Assembly: GCA_035447605.1 (NCBI GenBank)
Contig: DAOTHJ010000027.1
Span: forward strand, 1-21,569
Length of the DNA: 21,569 nt
Reading direction: 5' to 3'
Source of the DNA: UMGS1668 sp035447605
GTDB lineage: Bacteria > Bacillota > Clostridia > Oscillospirales > Ruminococcaceae
The notes below the pieces were generated by a model. The model saw nothing but the letters and a program-made list of their open reading frames with translations, had not been told where the DNA came from and did no database searches. Position numbers and translations under genes: made by a program. Shown here piece by piece: positions 1-6,347 of the stretch (its first letter is position 1; the number at the start of each line of letters is the position of its first letter).

Positions 1-2
1 TG

Positions 3-620
3 ACCGACGTGTTCCATGAGCTGGGCGTCGAGAACGTCGTCTCCGGCGGTCAAACCATGAACCCCTCCACCGAGGATATCCTCGCGGCGGTGCAGGCCAC
101 CCCGGCCGTCACGGTATTCGTACTGCCGAACAACAAAAACATCATCATGGCCTCCGAACAGGCCGCTTTGCTTGCCGACCGGGAAGTGATCGTCATCCCG
201 AGCCGCACCGTGCCGCAGGGCATTGCCGCGATGCTCGCCGTCGACGAGGAATATTCCTCCGACGAGATCAAGGCCGCCATGGAAGAAGCCATGGCAGGCG
301 TCACCACGGGACAGGTCACCTACGCGGCCAGGGATTCCGATTTTGACGGCAAACGGATCAACGCCGGCGAATTCCTGGCCCTCAAGGACGGCAAGATGCT
401 CTATACCGGCAAGGATATGGAAAAGGTCTGCGTCCGCCTTGTCAGGGCAATGCTCACCAAATCCACCTCCGCCGTCACCGTCTACTTCGGCGAGGACGTC
501 CCCATGGAGCAGGCCGAGGCCATGGCGGAGACGCTCCGCACGAAGCTCCCCTCTTCCATTGAAGTCAGCCTGATTCCGGGCGGACAGCCGGTTTATTACT
601 ACGTCTTCGCGGCGGAATAA
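3..620 (+). CDS. fakA: FakA/YloV fatty acid kinase, C-terminal part (5' end outside the window)
   Basis: The frame is open from the first bases of the window to a TAA at 618-620, so about 205 C-terminal residues are visible. The hallmark string VSGGQTMNPSTEDIL followed by LPNNKNI is typical of the C-terminal half of DAK2-domain proteins of the YloV/FakA family. FakA is cytoplasmic and phosphorylates fatty acids held by a DegV-type FakB protein, feeding exogenous or recycled fatty acids into phospholipid synthesis. The N-terminal kinase (DhaL-like) domain and its nucleotide site lie upstream and cannot be judged. The visible end, with a hydrophobic PVYYYVFAAE tail, looks complete and is followed by a terminator. 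No FakB gene is in the window. The family call is secure; the kinase role comes from the family. Confidence 0.92.
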   Translation, partial: TDVFHELGVENVVSGGQTMNPSTEDILAAVQATPAVTVFVLPNNKNIIMASEQAALLADREVIVIPSRTVPQGIAAMLAVDEEYSSDEIKAAMEEAMAGVTTGQVTYAARDSDFDGKRINAGEFLALKDGKMLYTGKDMEKVCVRLVRAMLTKSTSAVTVYFGEDVPMEQAEAMAETLRTKLPSSIEVSLIPGGQPVYYYVFAAE

Positions 621-661
621 CGCTCTTTTCTGAAATAAAACGATTTTTAAAAAATAGCATA

Positions 662-700
662 AAAAGCGGCATAGTCGATAGGACTATGCCGCTTTTATTA
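662..700. terminator. bidirectional terminator between fakA and dpaL
   Basis: A perfect 15 bp stem (662-676 with 682-696) has a 5 nt loop and a T-rich tail on both strands: TTTTATTATA on the plus strand, and a T run read leftward on the minus strand. It lies between two convergent genes and can end both fakA and the dpaL operon. Confidence 0.9.
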
Positions 701-716
701 TAGGTTTTCAGATGGT

Positions 717-1931
717 TTATGCCTTGCGGGGCCATGCGCCGTCCCAGACGATACGGCGGTAATTCTCCTTATCCGTGTCGCCCTCCGTGCTGATGAGCAG
801 CACGCGGGAGTGCTCGTCGAGACCGAGGTGGGCCTTCAGCTCGCGCAGCACGGGATTCCGCATGATCTCGCTGATGAGTCCGGCTCCGACAGCCCCGGAT
901 TCCCCGGAGATCACCTTTGGATCGGAACCCGACGGGTTGCCAAGAATGCGCATACCGTCGGCGGAGACCCAGTCGGGGCAGGAGACAAAGGCATCCGCAT
1001 AGGCATTCAGAATCTTGAAGCTGATGGTGGAAGGTTCGCCGCAGGCAAGGCCGGCCATGATGGTATCCATGTCTCCGGTCACAAAATGCAGTTTCCCGTC
1101 GTCGGCCTTGGCCGATTTGAAGACGCAGGCGGCCTTCTCCGGCTCGACGATCACCGTCTTCGGACGGTTCTCTCCGAGCACCGCGGTGAAGAAGCCGAGC
1201 ACGGCGCTGGCAAACGACCCGACACCTGCCTGAAGGATCAGATGCGTGGGCATGCCCTCTCCGGATGCAAGAAGCTGCCGGTAGCATTCATAAGCGAGCG
1301 TCATATAGCCCTGAAGGATCCATGTCGGGATCTGCTCGTATCCCTCGAAAGCGGTATCCTGCGTGAGCACCCAGCCGTATTCGTGGGCATTCTTATCCGC
1401 AAGATGGACGCACCCATCGTAGTTCATGTCTGTAATGGTGGCGTCGGCGTTCTCCTTGAGGATATTTTGGAGGCGTTCCTGTGCCGAGCCCTTCGGCATA
1501 TAGATGACGGAGTGCTGACGCAGTTTATTTGCCATCCACGCGACGCCGCGGCCGTGGTTGCCGTCCGTCGCGGTGACAAACGTCACGTCGCCGATCTTCG
1601 CGCGGGCTTCGTCGCTCGTAAGCTCCTCAAATGAGGTCTCTCCGATATTCTTGCCGAGCTTTCCGGCCAGATAGTTCCCGATCGCGTAGCCGCCGCCGAG
1701 CACTTTGAAAGCGTTGAGGCCGAAGCGGAAGGACTCATCCTTGACGAACACGCTTCCGACGCCCAGCGCCTCGGCGAACCCGTCGAGTTTGCGCAGCGGC
1801 GTAAATTCATACCCCGGGAACCCCGCAGAAAAGTTCTGCGCCTTTTTTGCCTCTTCGAGGGAGGCGATGTTCACATCCGCGGGCGCATGGCTGCCGCGGG
1901 TGCGAAGGATATACTCAAATGTTTCTTCCAT
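717..1931 (-). CDS. dpaL: diaminopropionate ammonia-lyase (PLP enzyme)
   Basis: Converts 2,3-diaminopropionate (and often D-serine) to pyruvate and ammonia through 2-aminoacrylate, using PLP in the cytoplasm. The protein follows E. coli YgeX closely: VKDESFRFGLNAFKVLGGGYA contains the PLP lysine (residue 76 from the ATG start), TATDGNHGRGVAW contains the catalytic aspartate, and YMPKGSAQERL, GDMDTIMAGLACGEP and GNPSGSDPKVISGESGAVG are family blocks. Length is 404 aa, normal for the family. I chose ATG at 1931 because an AGAGGG Shine-Dalgarno lies 10 nt before it. A TTG at 1937, which overlaps the stop of the upstream transporter gene, would add two residues but sits too close to that site. 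It is the last gene of the leftward ridA-transporter-dpaL operon. Confidence 0.95.
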   Translation of the reverse strand: MEETFEYILRTRGSHAPADVNIASLEEAKKAQNFSAGFPGYEFTPLRKLDGFAEALGVGSVFVKDESFRFGLNAFKVLGGGYAIGNYLAGKLGKNIGETSFEELTSDEARAKIGDVTFVTATDGNHGRGVAWMANKLRQHSVIYMPKGSAQERLQNILKENADATITDMNYDGCVHLADKNAHEYGWVLTQDTAFEGYEQIPTWILQGYMTLAYECYRQLLASGEGMPTHLILQAGVGSFASAVLGFFTAVLGENRPKTVIVEPEKAACVFKSAKADDGKLHFVTGDMDTIMAGLACGEPSTISFKILNAYADAFVSCPDWVSADGMRILGNPSGSDPKVISGESGAVGAGLISEIMRNPVLRELKAHLGLDEHSRVLLISTEGDTDKENYRRIVWDGAWPRKA

Positions 1932-1933
1932 GC

Positions 1934-3313
1934 TCAATCGGCCCTCTTTAGTTGTTTTTCCGTTTTAATTTTGACTTCATATTCCTTGAGCATCTTGACG
2001 ACCTGCGGGCTCAGAAGCAGCAGGGCGATCATGTTCGGAATGAAGATGAATCCGACGACCATATCCGCCATATCCCAGATCTGGGAGACAGGCAGCGTGC
2101 AGGAGATGACCGGCGGAATGAAGAAGAGCCAGCGGGCCCACTTCGAGATCTTGTCGCCGAATACATACTTCAGGCTGGTGCGGAATTCGACAAAATATCC
2201 GAGATAGGAGCTGTAGCAGAAAAGGAACACGGCGATTCCGGCAACCCACATGCCGACGTCTCCAAAGGACTGACGGAAGGCAAGGAATGTCAGATAGATG
2301 CCGGTCTCTCCGCTCGCCCAGATCTCTTCGCCGCCGCTGAGGATGGCGATACCGGTCAGGGTGCAGATAATAATGGTATCAATGAACACTTCCAGCACGC
2401 CGTAGAGGCCCTGATGGATCGGATGATCCGTCTTGGCAGTGGCATGTACGGTGGCCGCCGTGCCCTCGCCGGCCTCATTCGAGAAGATGCCGCGGAATCC
2501 GCCCTTGGTCATCGCCAGCTTGATGCCGGCGCCCGCGAATCCGCCGACCACCGGGGCCGGAGCGAACGCATATTTGAACACGAGATCAAACGCATAGCCG
2601 ACATGATCGATATGCGCGAAGATCACAAAGAGGCATCCAAGAATGTAGAGCAGGCACATCGGAGGAACAATCGCGCTGCAGGCTTCGCCGACGCGCTTGA
2701 TTCCGCCGAGGCAGATGATCAGGCTGACCACCGCAATGCTGACGCCGGTCACGATCATCGGTACGCCGAAGACGTCGTCCAGCGCGGTGGCGGCGGTGTT
2801 GACCTGAACAAAGGCCGCGTCGCAGAGCGTCAGAAGCAGAAGCGCCACGGAAAAGACCGGAGCAAGCCAGTGCCAGCTTTTGCCGAGGCCTTTTTTGATG
2901 TAATACATCGGCCCGCCGTAATATTCGCCGTCGGGCCCCTTCTCCCGGTATTTCACCGCGAGAGAAACCTCGGCGAGCTTGGTGAGCATGCCGAAAATGG
3001 CGGTGACCCACATCCAGAAGAGGGCGCCCGGGCCGCCGATCGCGATTGCCGCGGCGACACCGGCGATGTTGCCGGAACCTACGGTGCCCGCAAGAACCGT
3101 GGAGATCGCCTGAAGCGGCGTCATGCTGCCTTCGTTATTTTTGCCGGTATCTTTTTTGAACATCTCGCCGAGCGTCTTTTTGAAGACCAGCGGCAGCCCG
3201 CGGACCTGGAAGAACCTCGTGCGGATCGTGTAGTAAATTCCTCCGAATACCAACAGGAACAGCATCGGGTAGCCCCAAAGGAAATCGAACACGTTGTAAA
3301 TCTTCTCCCACAT
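1934..3313 (-). CDS. AGCS-family Na+:amino acid symporter
   Basis: A 459 aa polytopic membrane protein of the alanine/glycine:cation symporter family (AlsT/AgcS-like), which imports small neutral amino acids with Na+. Family signatures are GTVGSGNIAGVA (about residues 76-87), GGPGALFWMWVTAIFGM (93-109) and the loop SNEAGEGTAATVHATAKTDHP. About ten to eleven hydrophobic segments are evident. The ATG at 3313 is preceded by a strong AGGGAGGGG site. The stop codon lies 3 nt before the dpaL ATG, so the two are translationally coupled, and ridA is 60 nt upstream. Alanine or glycine is the family's usual substrate. The operon suggests uptake of diaminopropionate, serine or a related substrate of DpaL, which is inference. 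Confidence 0.93.
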   Translation of the reverse strand: MWEKIYNVFDFLWGYPMLFLLVFGGIYYTIRTRFFQVRGLPLVFKKTLGEMFKKDTGKNNEGSMTPLQAISTVLAGTVGSGNIAGVAAAIAIGGPGALFWMWVTAIFGMLTKLAEVSLAVKYREKGPDGEYYGGPMYYIKKGLGKSWHWLAPVFSVALLLLTLCDAAFVQVNTAATALDDVFGVPMIVTGVSIAVVSLIICLGGIKRVGEACSAIVPPMCLLYILGCLFVIFAHIDHVGYAFDLVFKYAFAPAPVVGGFAGAGIKLAMTKGGFRGIFSNEAGEGTAATVHATAKTDHPIHQGLYGVLEVFIDTIIICTLTGIAILSGGEEIWASGETGIYLTFLAFRQSFGDVGMWVAGIAVFLFCYSSYLGYFVEFRTSLKYVFGDKISKWARWLFFIPPVISCTLPVSQIWDMADMVVGFIFIPNMIALLLLSPQVVKMLKEYEVKIKTEKQLKRAD

Positions 3314-3373
3314 GGAAAAAATCCCCTCCCTATTGTTCAGATGATTTCAACAACAGCTAACGCTGCCGGAGCC

Positions 3374-3751
3374 CTATTCAACAACCGCCACAGCCTCGAT
3401 CTCAACCAGCGCATCCTTCGGCAGCCGCGCCACTTCCACGGCACTGCGCGCCGGATACTCCAATGGGAAAAACTCCGCGTAGACGGCATTCATGGCCGCA
3501 AAATCGTTCATGTCCTTTAAAAATACTGTAACCTTAACGACCTCCTCCATCCCGGCACCGGCCGCCTCCAGAACCGCCCGCACATTTTGCAGAGACCGCC
3601 TTGTCTGCTCCGCGGCCCCGGAGGCAAGCTTTCCCGTCTCCGGATCTGCGGGAAGCTGGCCCGATGTGAAAATAATCTTTCCTGCCCGGATTCCCTGAGA
3701 ATACGGCCCGATGGCCGCAGGAGCTTTCTCCGTGGCAACAACTGCTTTCAT
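3374..3751 (-). CDS. ridA: RidA family enamine/imine deaminase
   Basis: A 125 aa YjgF/YER057c/UK114 protein, normal length. Visible family features are the N-terminal APAAIGPYSQGIRAG block, FTSGQLPADPETG, and the C-terminal YPARSAVEVARLPKDALVEIEAVA, where Arg102 corresponds to the substrate-binding arginine of RidA (Arg105 in E. coli) and the final Glu-Ile-Glu block is typical. RidA hydrolyses 2-aminoacrylate and other enamines/imines to keto acids and ammonia, protecting PLP enzymes. It is the first gene of the leftward operon with an AGCS transporter and dpaL. DpaL generates 2-aminoacrylate, so the grouping makes biochemical sense. The start ATG at 3751 has a nearby GAAGGGGA purine tract. 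The operon promoter and an operator-like repeat lie at 3808-3856. Confidence 0.94.
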   Translation of the reverse strand: MKAVVATEKAPAAIGPYSQGIRAGKIIFTSGQLPADPETGKLASGAAEQTRRSLQNVRAVLEAAGAGMEEVVKVTVFLKDMNDFAAMNAVYAEFFPLEYPARSAVEVARLPKDALVEIEAVAVVE

Positions 3752-3807
3752 GCTTCCGTCCCCTTCTCAAAAACGTTCAGAATCCCCGTGAGTCGAAGTG
3801 AAAATAA

Positions 3808-3837
3808 TTTTTTATCACTGTGAGTAAATTTTATCAT
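3808..3837. repeat. operator-like repeat, copy 1 (over the ridA promoter)
   Basis: A 30 nt A/T-rich element built around CACTGTGA and ending in TTATCAT. It matches copy 2 at 3966-3996 at 27 of 31 aligned positions, with one single-base gap. It contains an approximate dyad TTTATCAC-T-GTGAGTAAA (3811-3828) and a further TTATCA half-site. It overlaps the -10 box and start site of the ridA promoter, a position expected for a repressor. The likely ligand is the adjacent YheO/DauR-type regulator, which is inference. Confidence 0.7.
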
Positions 3838-3856
3838 TGCAAAGTTTTTTTGTCAA
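3828..3856 (-). promoter_or_regulatory. sigma-A promoter of the ridA-transporter-dpaL operon
   Basis: Read on the minus strand, a -35 TTGACA (3851-3856) and a -10 TAAAAT (3828-3833) are separated by exactly 17 bp. Transcription would start near 3821, about 70 nt before ridA. The -10 region and start site are covered by operator-like repeat copy 1. Confidence 0.8.
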
Positions 3857-3959
3857 TACCGATCCGATTCATTTTAGGAATTCCCTGCATTTTCGTGATA
3901 CTGCTCAATATTTTACCGATTATTTAGGCATTCCGTTCGCCATCCAACGGGATTCCGCA

Positions 3960-3988
3960 TTGACTTTTTTTATGCACTGTGATAATAT
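3960..3988 (+). promoter_or_regulatory. sigma-A promoter of the YheO-type regulator gene
   Basis: A -35 TTGACT (3960-3965) and a -10 TAATAT (3983-3988) have a 17 bp spacer on the plus strand. The expected start is near 3995, about 33 nt before the ATG at 4028. Operator-like repeat copy 2 overlaps the spacer and -10. Confidence 0.78.
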
Positions 3989-3996
3989 TTTATCAT
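3966..3996. repeat. operator-like repeat, copy 2 (over the regulator promoter)
   Basis: A second copy of the element at 3808-3837. Its last 21 nt (3976-3996) agree with copy 1 at 18 of 21 positions. It holds a perfect dyad TGATAA-tatt-TTATCA (3980-3995) and an approximate dyad around CACTGTG. It covers the spacer and -10 box of the regulator promoter, pointing to autoregulation. Confidence 0.72.
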
Positions 3997-4027
3997 ATAA
4001 ATCCTGCAGAAAGGCGGTGTCTATGGA

Positions 4028-4720
4028 ATGCCCAATGAGCTTTTGCGGCCATATATTGCACTGGTTCCCTTTCTTGGGGAGGTGCTTGGCCCCGATTATG
4101 AGATCGTCCTGCACGAGATCGGAGCGGAAAGCCGCATCATTGCGATCGCGAACAGCCACGTCAGCGGCCGGGAGGTCGGAGCTCCCCCCACGGACAAGGC
4201 GCTTCAGCTGATCCGGGACGGCGCCTACCGCGACAACGACTGGCAGCTAAACTATCTCGGCATCTCCAAAAACGGCAGCGCGCTCCGCTCCAGCACGTTC
4301 TTTATTAAGGACGGCAGAGGAAAGCTGATCGGGCTGTTCTGCATCAATTTCGACGGCAGCCGGTACCGTGAGCTCTCCCGCCAGATCCTTTTGCTCGTGC
4401 ATCCCGATAGCTTTGTCGATCATCTCCCCTCCCCGGAGCCCCGCCCCGCATCCGACGAGGGCAGCGGCACAAACGCGGAGCATTTTCCGAACAGCGCGGA
4501 GGATATCGTGGCCGAAGCCATCCGCCAGGCCACCGAAAACGCCTCCGTCCCGGTGGACCGCATGACGCCGCAGGAAAAGATCGACATCGTTGACCGCCTG
4601 AACCAGAGCGGCATCTTCATTGTGAAAGGCGCCGTGAGCAATGTTGCGCAGGCGATCGGCTGCTCCGAGGCGACGGTCTACCGCTATCTTGCAAGCCTCA
4701 ATAAAAAGAAGCTGAAATAA
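4028..4720 (+). CDS. YheO/DauR-type transcriptional regulator (PAS-like sensor plus HTH)
   Basis: A 230 aa cytoplasmic DNA-binding protein. Residues about 5-110 form the YheO-type PAS-like domain (LRPYIALVPFLGEVLGPDYEIVLHEI near the start, then SSTFFIKDGRGKLIGLFCINFD). Residues about 180-228 form the C-terminal helix-turn-helix (MTPQEKIDIVDRLNQSGIF ... AIGCSEATVYRYLASL). The middle (about 128-165) is a polar linker. ATG 4028 is preceded by AAGGCGG at 10 nt; an ATG at 4023 is out of frame. The gene diverges from ridA, and both promoters carry the same operator-like repeat. Members of this family, such as Pseudomonas DauR, control D-amino-acid catabolism genes, so regulation of the diaminopropionate operon is the natural reading. 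The inducer is unknown. Confidence 0.88.
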   Translation: MPNELLRPYIALVPFLGEVLGPDYEIVLHEIGAESRIIAIANSHVSGREVGAPPTDKALQLIRDGAYRDNDWQLNYLGISKNGSALRSSTFFIKDGRGKLIGLFCINFDGSRYRELSRQILLLVHPDSFVDHLPSPEPRPASDEGSGTNAEHFPNSAEDIVAEAIRQATENASVPVDRMTPQEKIDIVDRLNQSGIFIVKGAVSNVAQAIGCSEATVYRYLASLNKKKLK

Positions 4721-4818
4721 GTTTGCCCGCAGAGCCGGTATTTTTCCCTATCGCCAATTTGGAATCGCACAAAAAGCTCTGGACGGCGCGGCATATAGAA
4801 ACATATTCCGGATAACCG

Positions 4819-4854
4819 GACGGCATGACCATTTTGGCCGTGCCGTCTTTTTTT
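4819..4854 (+). terminator. terminator of the YheO-type regulator gene
   Basis: A 12 nt stem (4819-4830 with 4836-4847) containing one mismatch and one wobble pair has an ATTTT loop and is followed by seven T. It lies 100 nt after the regulator stop codon. Confidence 0.88.
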
Positions 4855-4941
4855 GCCGTTTGAGAATTTTTTCGGTGTAGTTTGAGGGCGTCCCCGGCTT
4901 TTTTCCGTGCAGGCCCGGGTTGGGCTTTCCTGCAAATCCGC

Positions 4942-4975
4942 CGGCGCCCTCCGTGCTCAAGGGCGGCGTTTTTTT
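4942..4975 (+). terminator. second terminator-like hairpin before the lysine riboswitch
   Basis: A 9 bp stem with one mismatch (4942-4950 with 4960-4968) is followed by seven T. The left arm can also pair with GAGGGCG...CCGGC at 4884-4898, giving two alternative folds. A third T run (5011-5017) follows another weak hairpin. No gene is seen in 4721-5396 other than these elements and the riboswitch leader. Confidence 0.55.
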
Positions 4976-5046
4976 GGCAACCGTACAAAAAGCGCTTTTC
5001 GGAACGGCCGTTTTTTTGGAGGATTGTGAAAATTCCTCGCAGACGG

Positions 5047-5075
5047 TTGACAAGCGGGAAAAAGCAGGGTATAAT
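5047..5075 (+). promoter_or_regulatory. consensus sigma-A promoter of the lysine transport operon
   Basis: A perfect TTGACA (5047-5052) and perfect TATAAT (5070-5075) have a 17 bp spacer. The expected start is near 5082, just before the riboswitch aptamer. Confidence 0.92.
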
Positions 5076-5111
5076 CGGCACAAATTAAATTGATCCGGCC
5101 ACACGCCGGAG

Positions 5112-5283
5112 CAATGGTAGAGGCGCGGCAAGTCAGAAGTACTCCGTCCACGATGGAATTCAGGTTCCGGACGAGAGAAAAGGGGCTGCCGCCGAAGCTG
5201 AAACGGGCCTGAAGAGCCGTTTCTCGCTGGGCCGACGGAGAAGATCCGGCGGACTGTCACAGAAATGTGGAGAGCTATCATTG
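5112..5283 (+). promoter_or_regulatory. lysine riboswitch (L-box) aptamer
   Basis: The P1 helix pairs 5112-5120 with 5275-5283 (9 bp, one wobble). Inside it are the conserved L-box segments in the right order: AGAGGCGC (5119-5126), GGGGCTGCCGCCGAAG (5182-5197), the P4 stem GAAACGG/CCGTTTC (5200-5206 and 5217-5223), then GCTGGGCCG, GGACTGTCAC and the CACA-GAAA-TGTG hairpin before GGAGAGCTATC. Size and layout match the lysine family. Such RNAs bind L-lysine and usually switch off lysine synthesis or uptake genes by termination. Here it precedes an amino-acid ABC transporter and an M20 peptidase, which argues that they serve lysine supply. Confidence 0.93.
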
Positions 5284-5331
5284 GCGGAAAGCTTTCGGGC
5301 AAGCACCCGGAAGCCATATTACTTAGTAATG

Positions 5332-5368
5332 AAGCCATGAATGCGAACCTCGCATTCATGGCTTTTTT
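5332..5368 (+). terminator. riboswitch-controlled terminator (expression platform)
   Basis: A perfect 15 bp stem (5332-5346 with 5350-5364) has an ACC loop and ends in a run of T through 5368, 28 nt before the first start codon. CATTGGC at 5279-5285, which includes part of the P1 3' strand, can pair with 5334-5343 (7 bp with a 3 nt bulge) as an antiterminator. Lysine binding would lock P1 and release the terminator. A 9 bp hairpin (5291-5299 with 5306-5314) lies between. The antiterminator pairing is inference. Confidence 0.9.
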
Positions 5369-5396
5369 AAAATTCAAAAAAAGAGAGGGTACCAAC

Positions 5397-6284
5397 ATGA
5401 AGAAATGGATTGCCTTGCTGCTGACCGCCGTCCTTGTTTGCAGTCTCAGCGCCTGCGGAACGCCCGCAGCCGAAGAAAGTGAAAGCCAGCCCGAATCCCA
5501 GACTTCGGAAGAAACCGTCACCAGCGATACCGAAAGCACTCCGGAAGCACTGCCGCAGCTCCGCGTCGGCATGGAATGCGCCTATGCCCCCAACAACTGG
5601 CAGGAAGACACCGCCACCGACACCAACTATCCGATTGAAAACGTGCCCGGTGCCTTCGCCGAGGGTTACGACGTACAGATCGCCAAGATCATCGCCGCTG
5701 AGGCGGGTTATGAGCTTGTCATCGTAAAGATGGCCTGGAGCGGACTGATCGAAGCCCTTAAGCAGGGTCAGATCGACGCCATTATTGCCGGCATGGCCGA
5801 TACGGCCGAGCGCCGCGAATCCATCAACTTCTCCGATCCCTACCACGTCACCGAATACGGCGTCATGGTGAACGCCGACTCGGCCTATGCCTCCGCCACG
5901 AGCATCCACGACTTCTCCGGCGCCAGCATCCTCGGCCAGAAGGATACCATGCTCGACACCGTCATCGACCAGATGGAGGGCGTCAACCACCTGACTCCGG
6001 TCGACAGCGTCCCCAACATGATCTCCCGCCTCGATCAGGGCACCTGCGACGGCATCATCGTCAACGTGGAAAATTCCGAATCCTATCTTGCCTCCAACCC
6101 CAACTTCAAAGTCATCACCTTCGCCGAAGGTGACGGCTTCGATCTCGGATTCGTCGGCGCCTGCGTGGGTCTGCGCAAGGAAGATACCGATCTGCTTGAC
6201 GCCGTGAATACGGCTCTCGCCGGCATCGATCAGGAGACCCGCGACACCCTTTGGGAAAACGCCGTGGCGAATCAGCCTAAATAA
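5397..6284 (+). CDS. amino acid ABC transporter substrate-binding lipoprotein (lysine, inferred)
   Basis: A 295 aa exported lipoprotein. It has an N-terminal signal with lipobox LSAC (Cys20), a Glu/Ser/Thr-rich linker to about residue 48, then a family 3 solute-binding domain starting at LRVGMECAYAPNNW. GYDVQIAKIIAAEAGYEL, MAWSGLIEALKQGQIDAIIAGM, TAERRESINFSDPY and LDQGTCDGIIVN are typical of polar amino-acid binding proteins. ATG 5397 follows AGAGAGGG at about 7 nt. An upstream in-frame extension to 5265 would run through the riboswitch terminator and is not real. It is the first gene of the lysine-riboswitch operon and delivers its ligand to the permease encoded next. Lysine specificity is inferred from the riboswitch, not from the binding-site sequence. 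Confidence 0.93.
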   Translation: MKKWIALLLTAVLVCSLSACGTPAAEESESQPESQTSEETVTSDTESTPEALPQLRVGMECAYAPNNWQEDTATDTNYPIENVPGAFAEGYDVQIAKIIAAEAGYELVIVKMAWSGLIEALKQGQIDAIIAGMADTAERRESINFSDPYHVTEYGVMVNADSAYASATSIHDFSGASILGQKDTMLDTVIDQMEGVNHLTPVDSVPNMISRLDQGTCDGIIVNVENSESYLASNPNFKVITFAEGDGFDLGFVGACVGLRKEDTDLLDAVNTALAGIDQETRDTLWENAVANQPK

Positions 6285-6347
6285 TTTTTCATTTAGATTA
6301 CGTTCCCGCACAATAAACGCGCAGCACCTTGCGCACAGGAGGCAGCT

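Noticed and set aside
1952..3520. Long plus-strand open frame (522 codons) opposite the AGCS transporter
   Set aside because: It is fully antisense to a gene with unmistakable family motifs, has no ribosome binding site or recognisable domain, and is rich in His/Arg/Asp as expected from a complement of membrane-protein codons.
5265..5396. Upstream extension of the binding-protein ORF to 5265
   Set aside because: It would start inside the riboswitch aptamer and translate through its terminator. The signal peptide and ribosome binding site both place the start at 5397.
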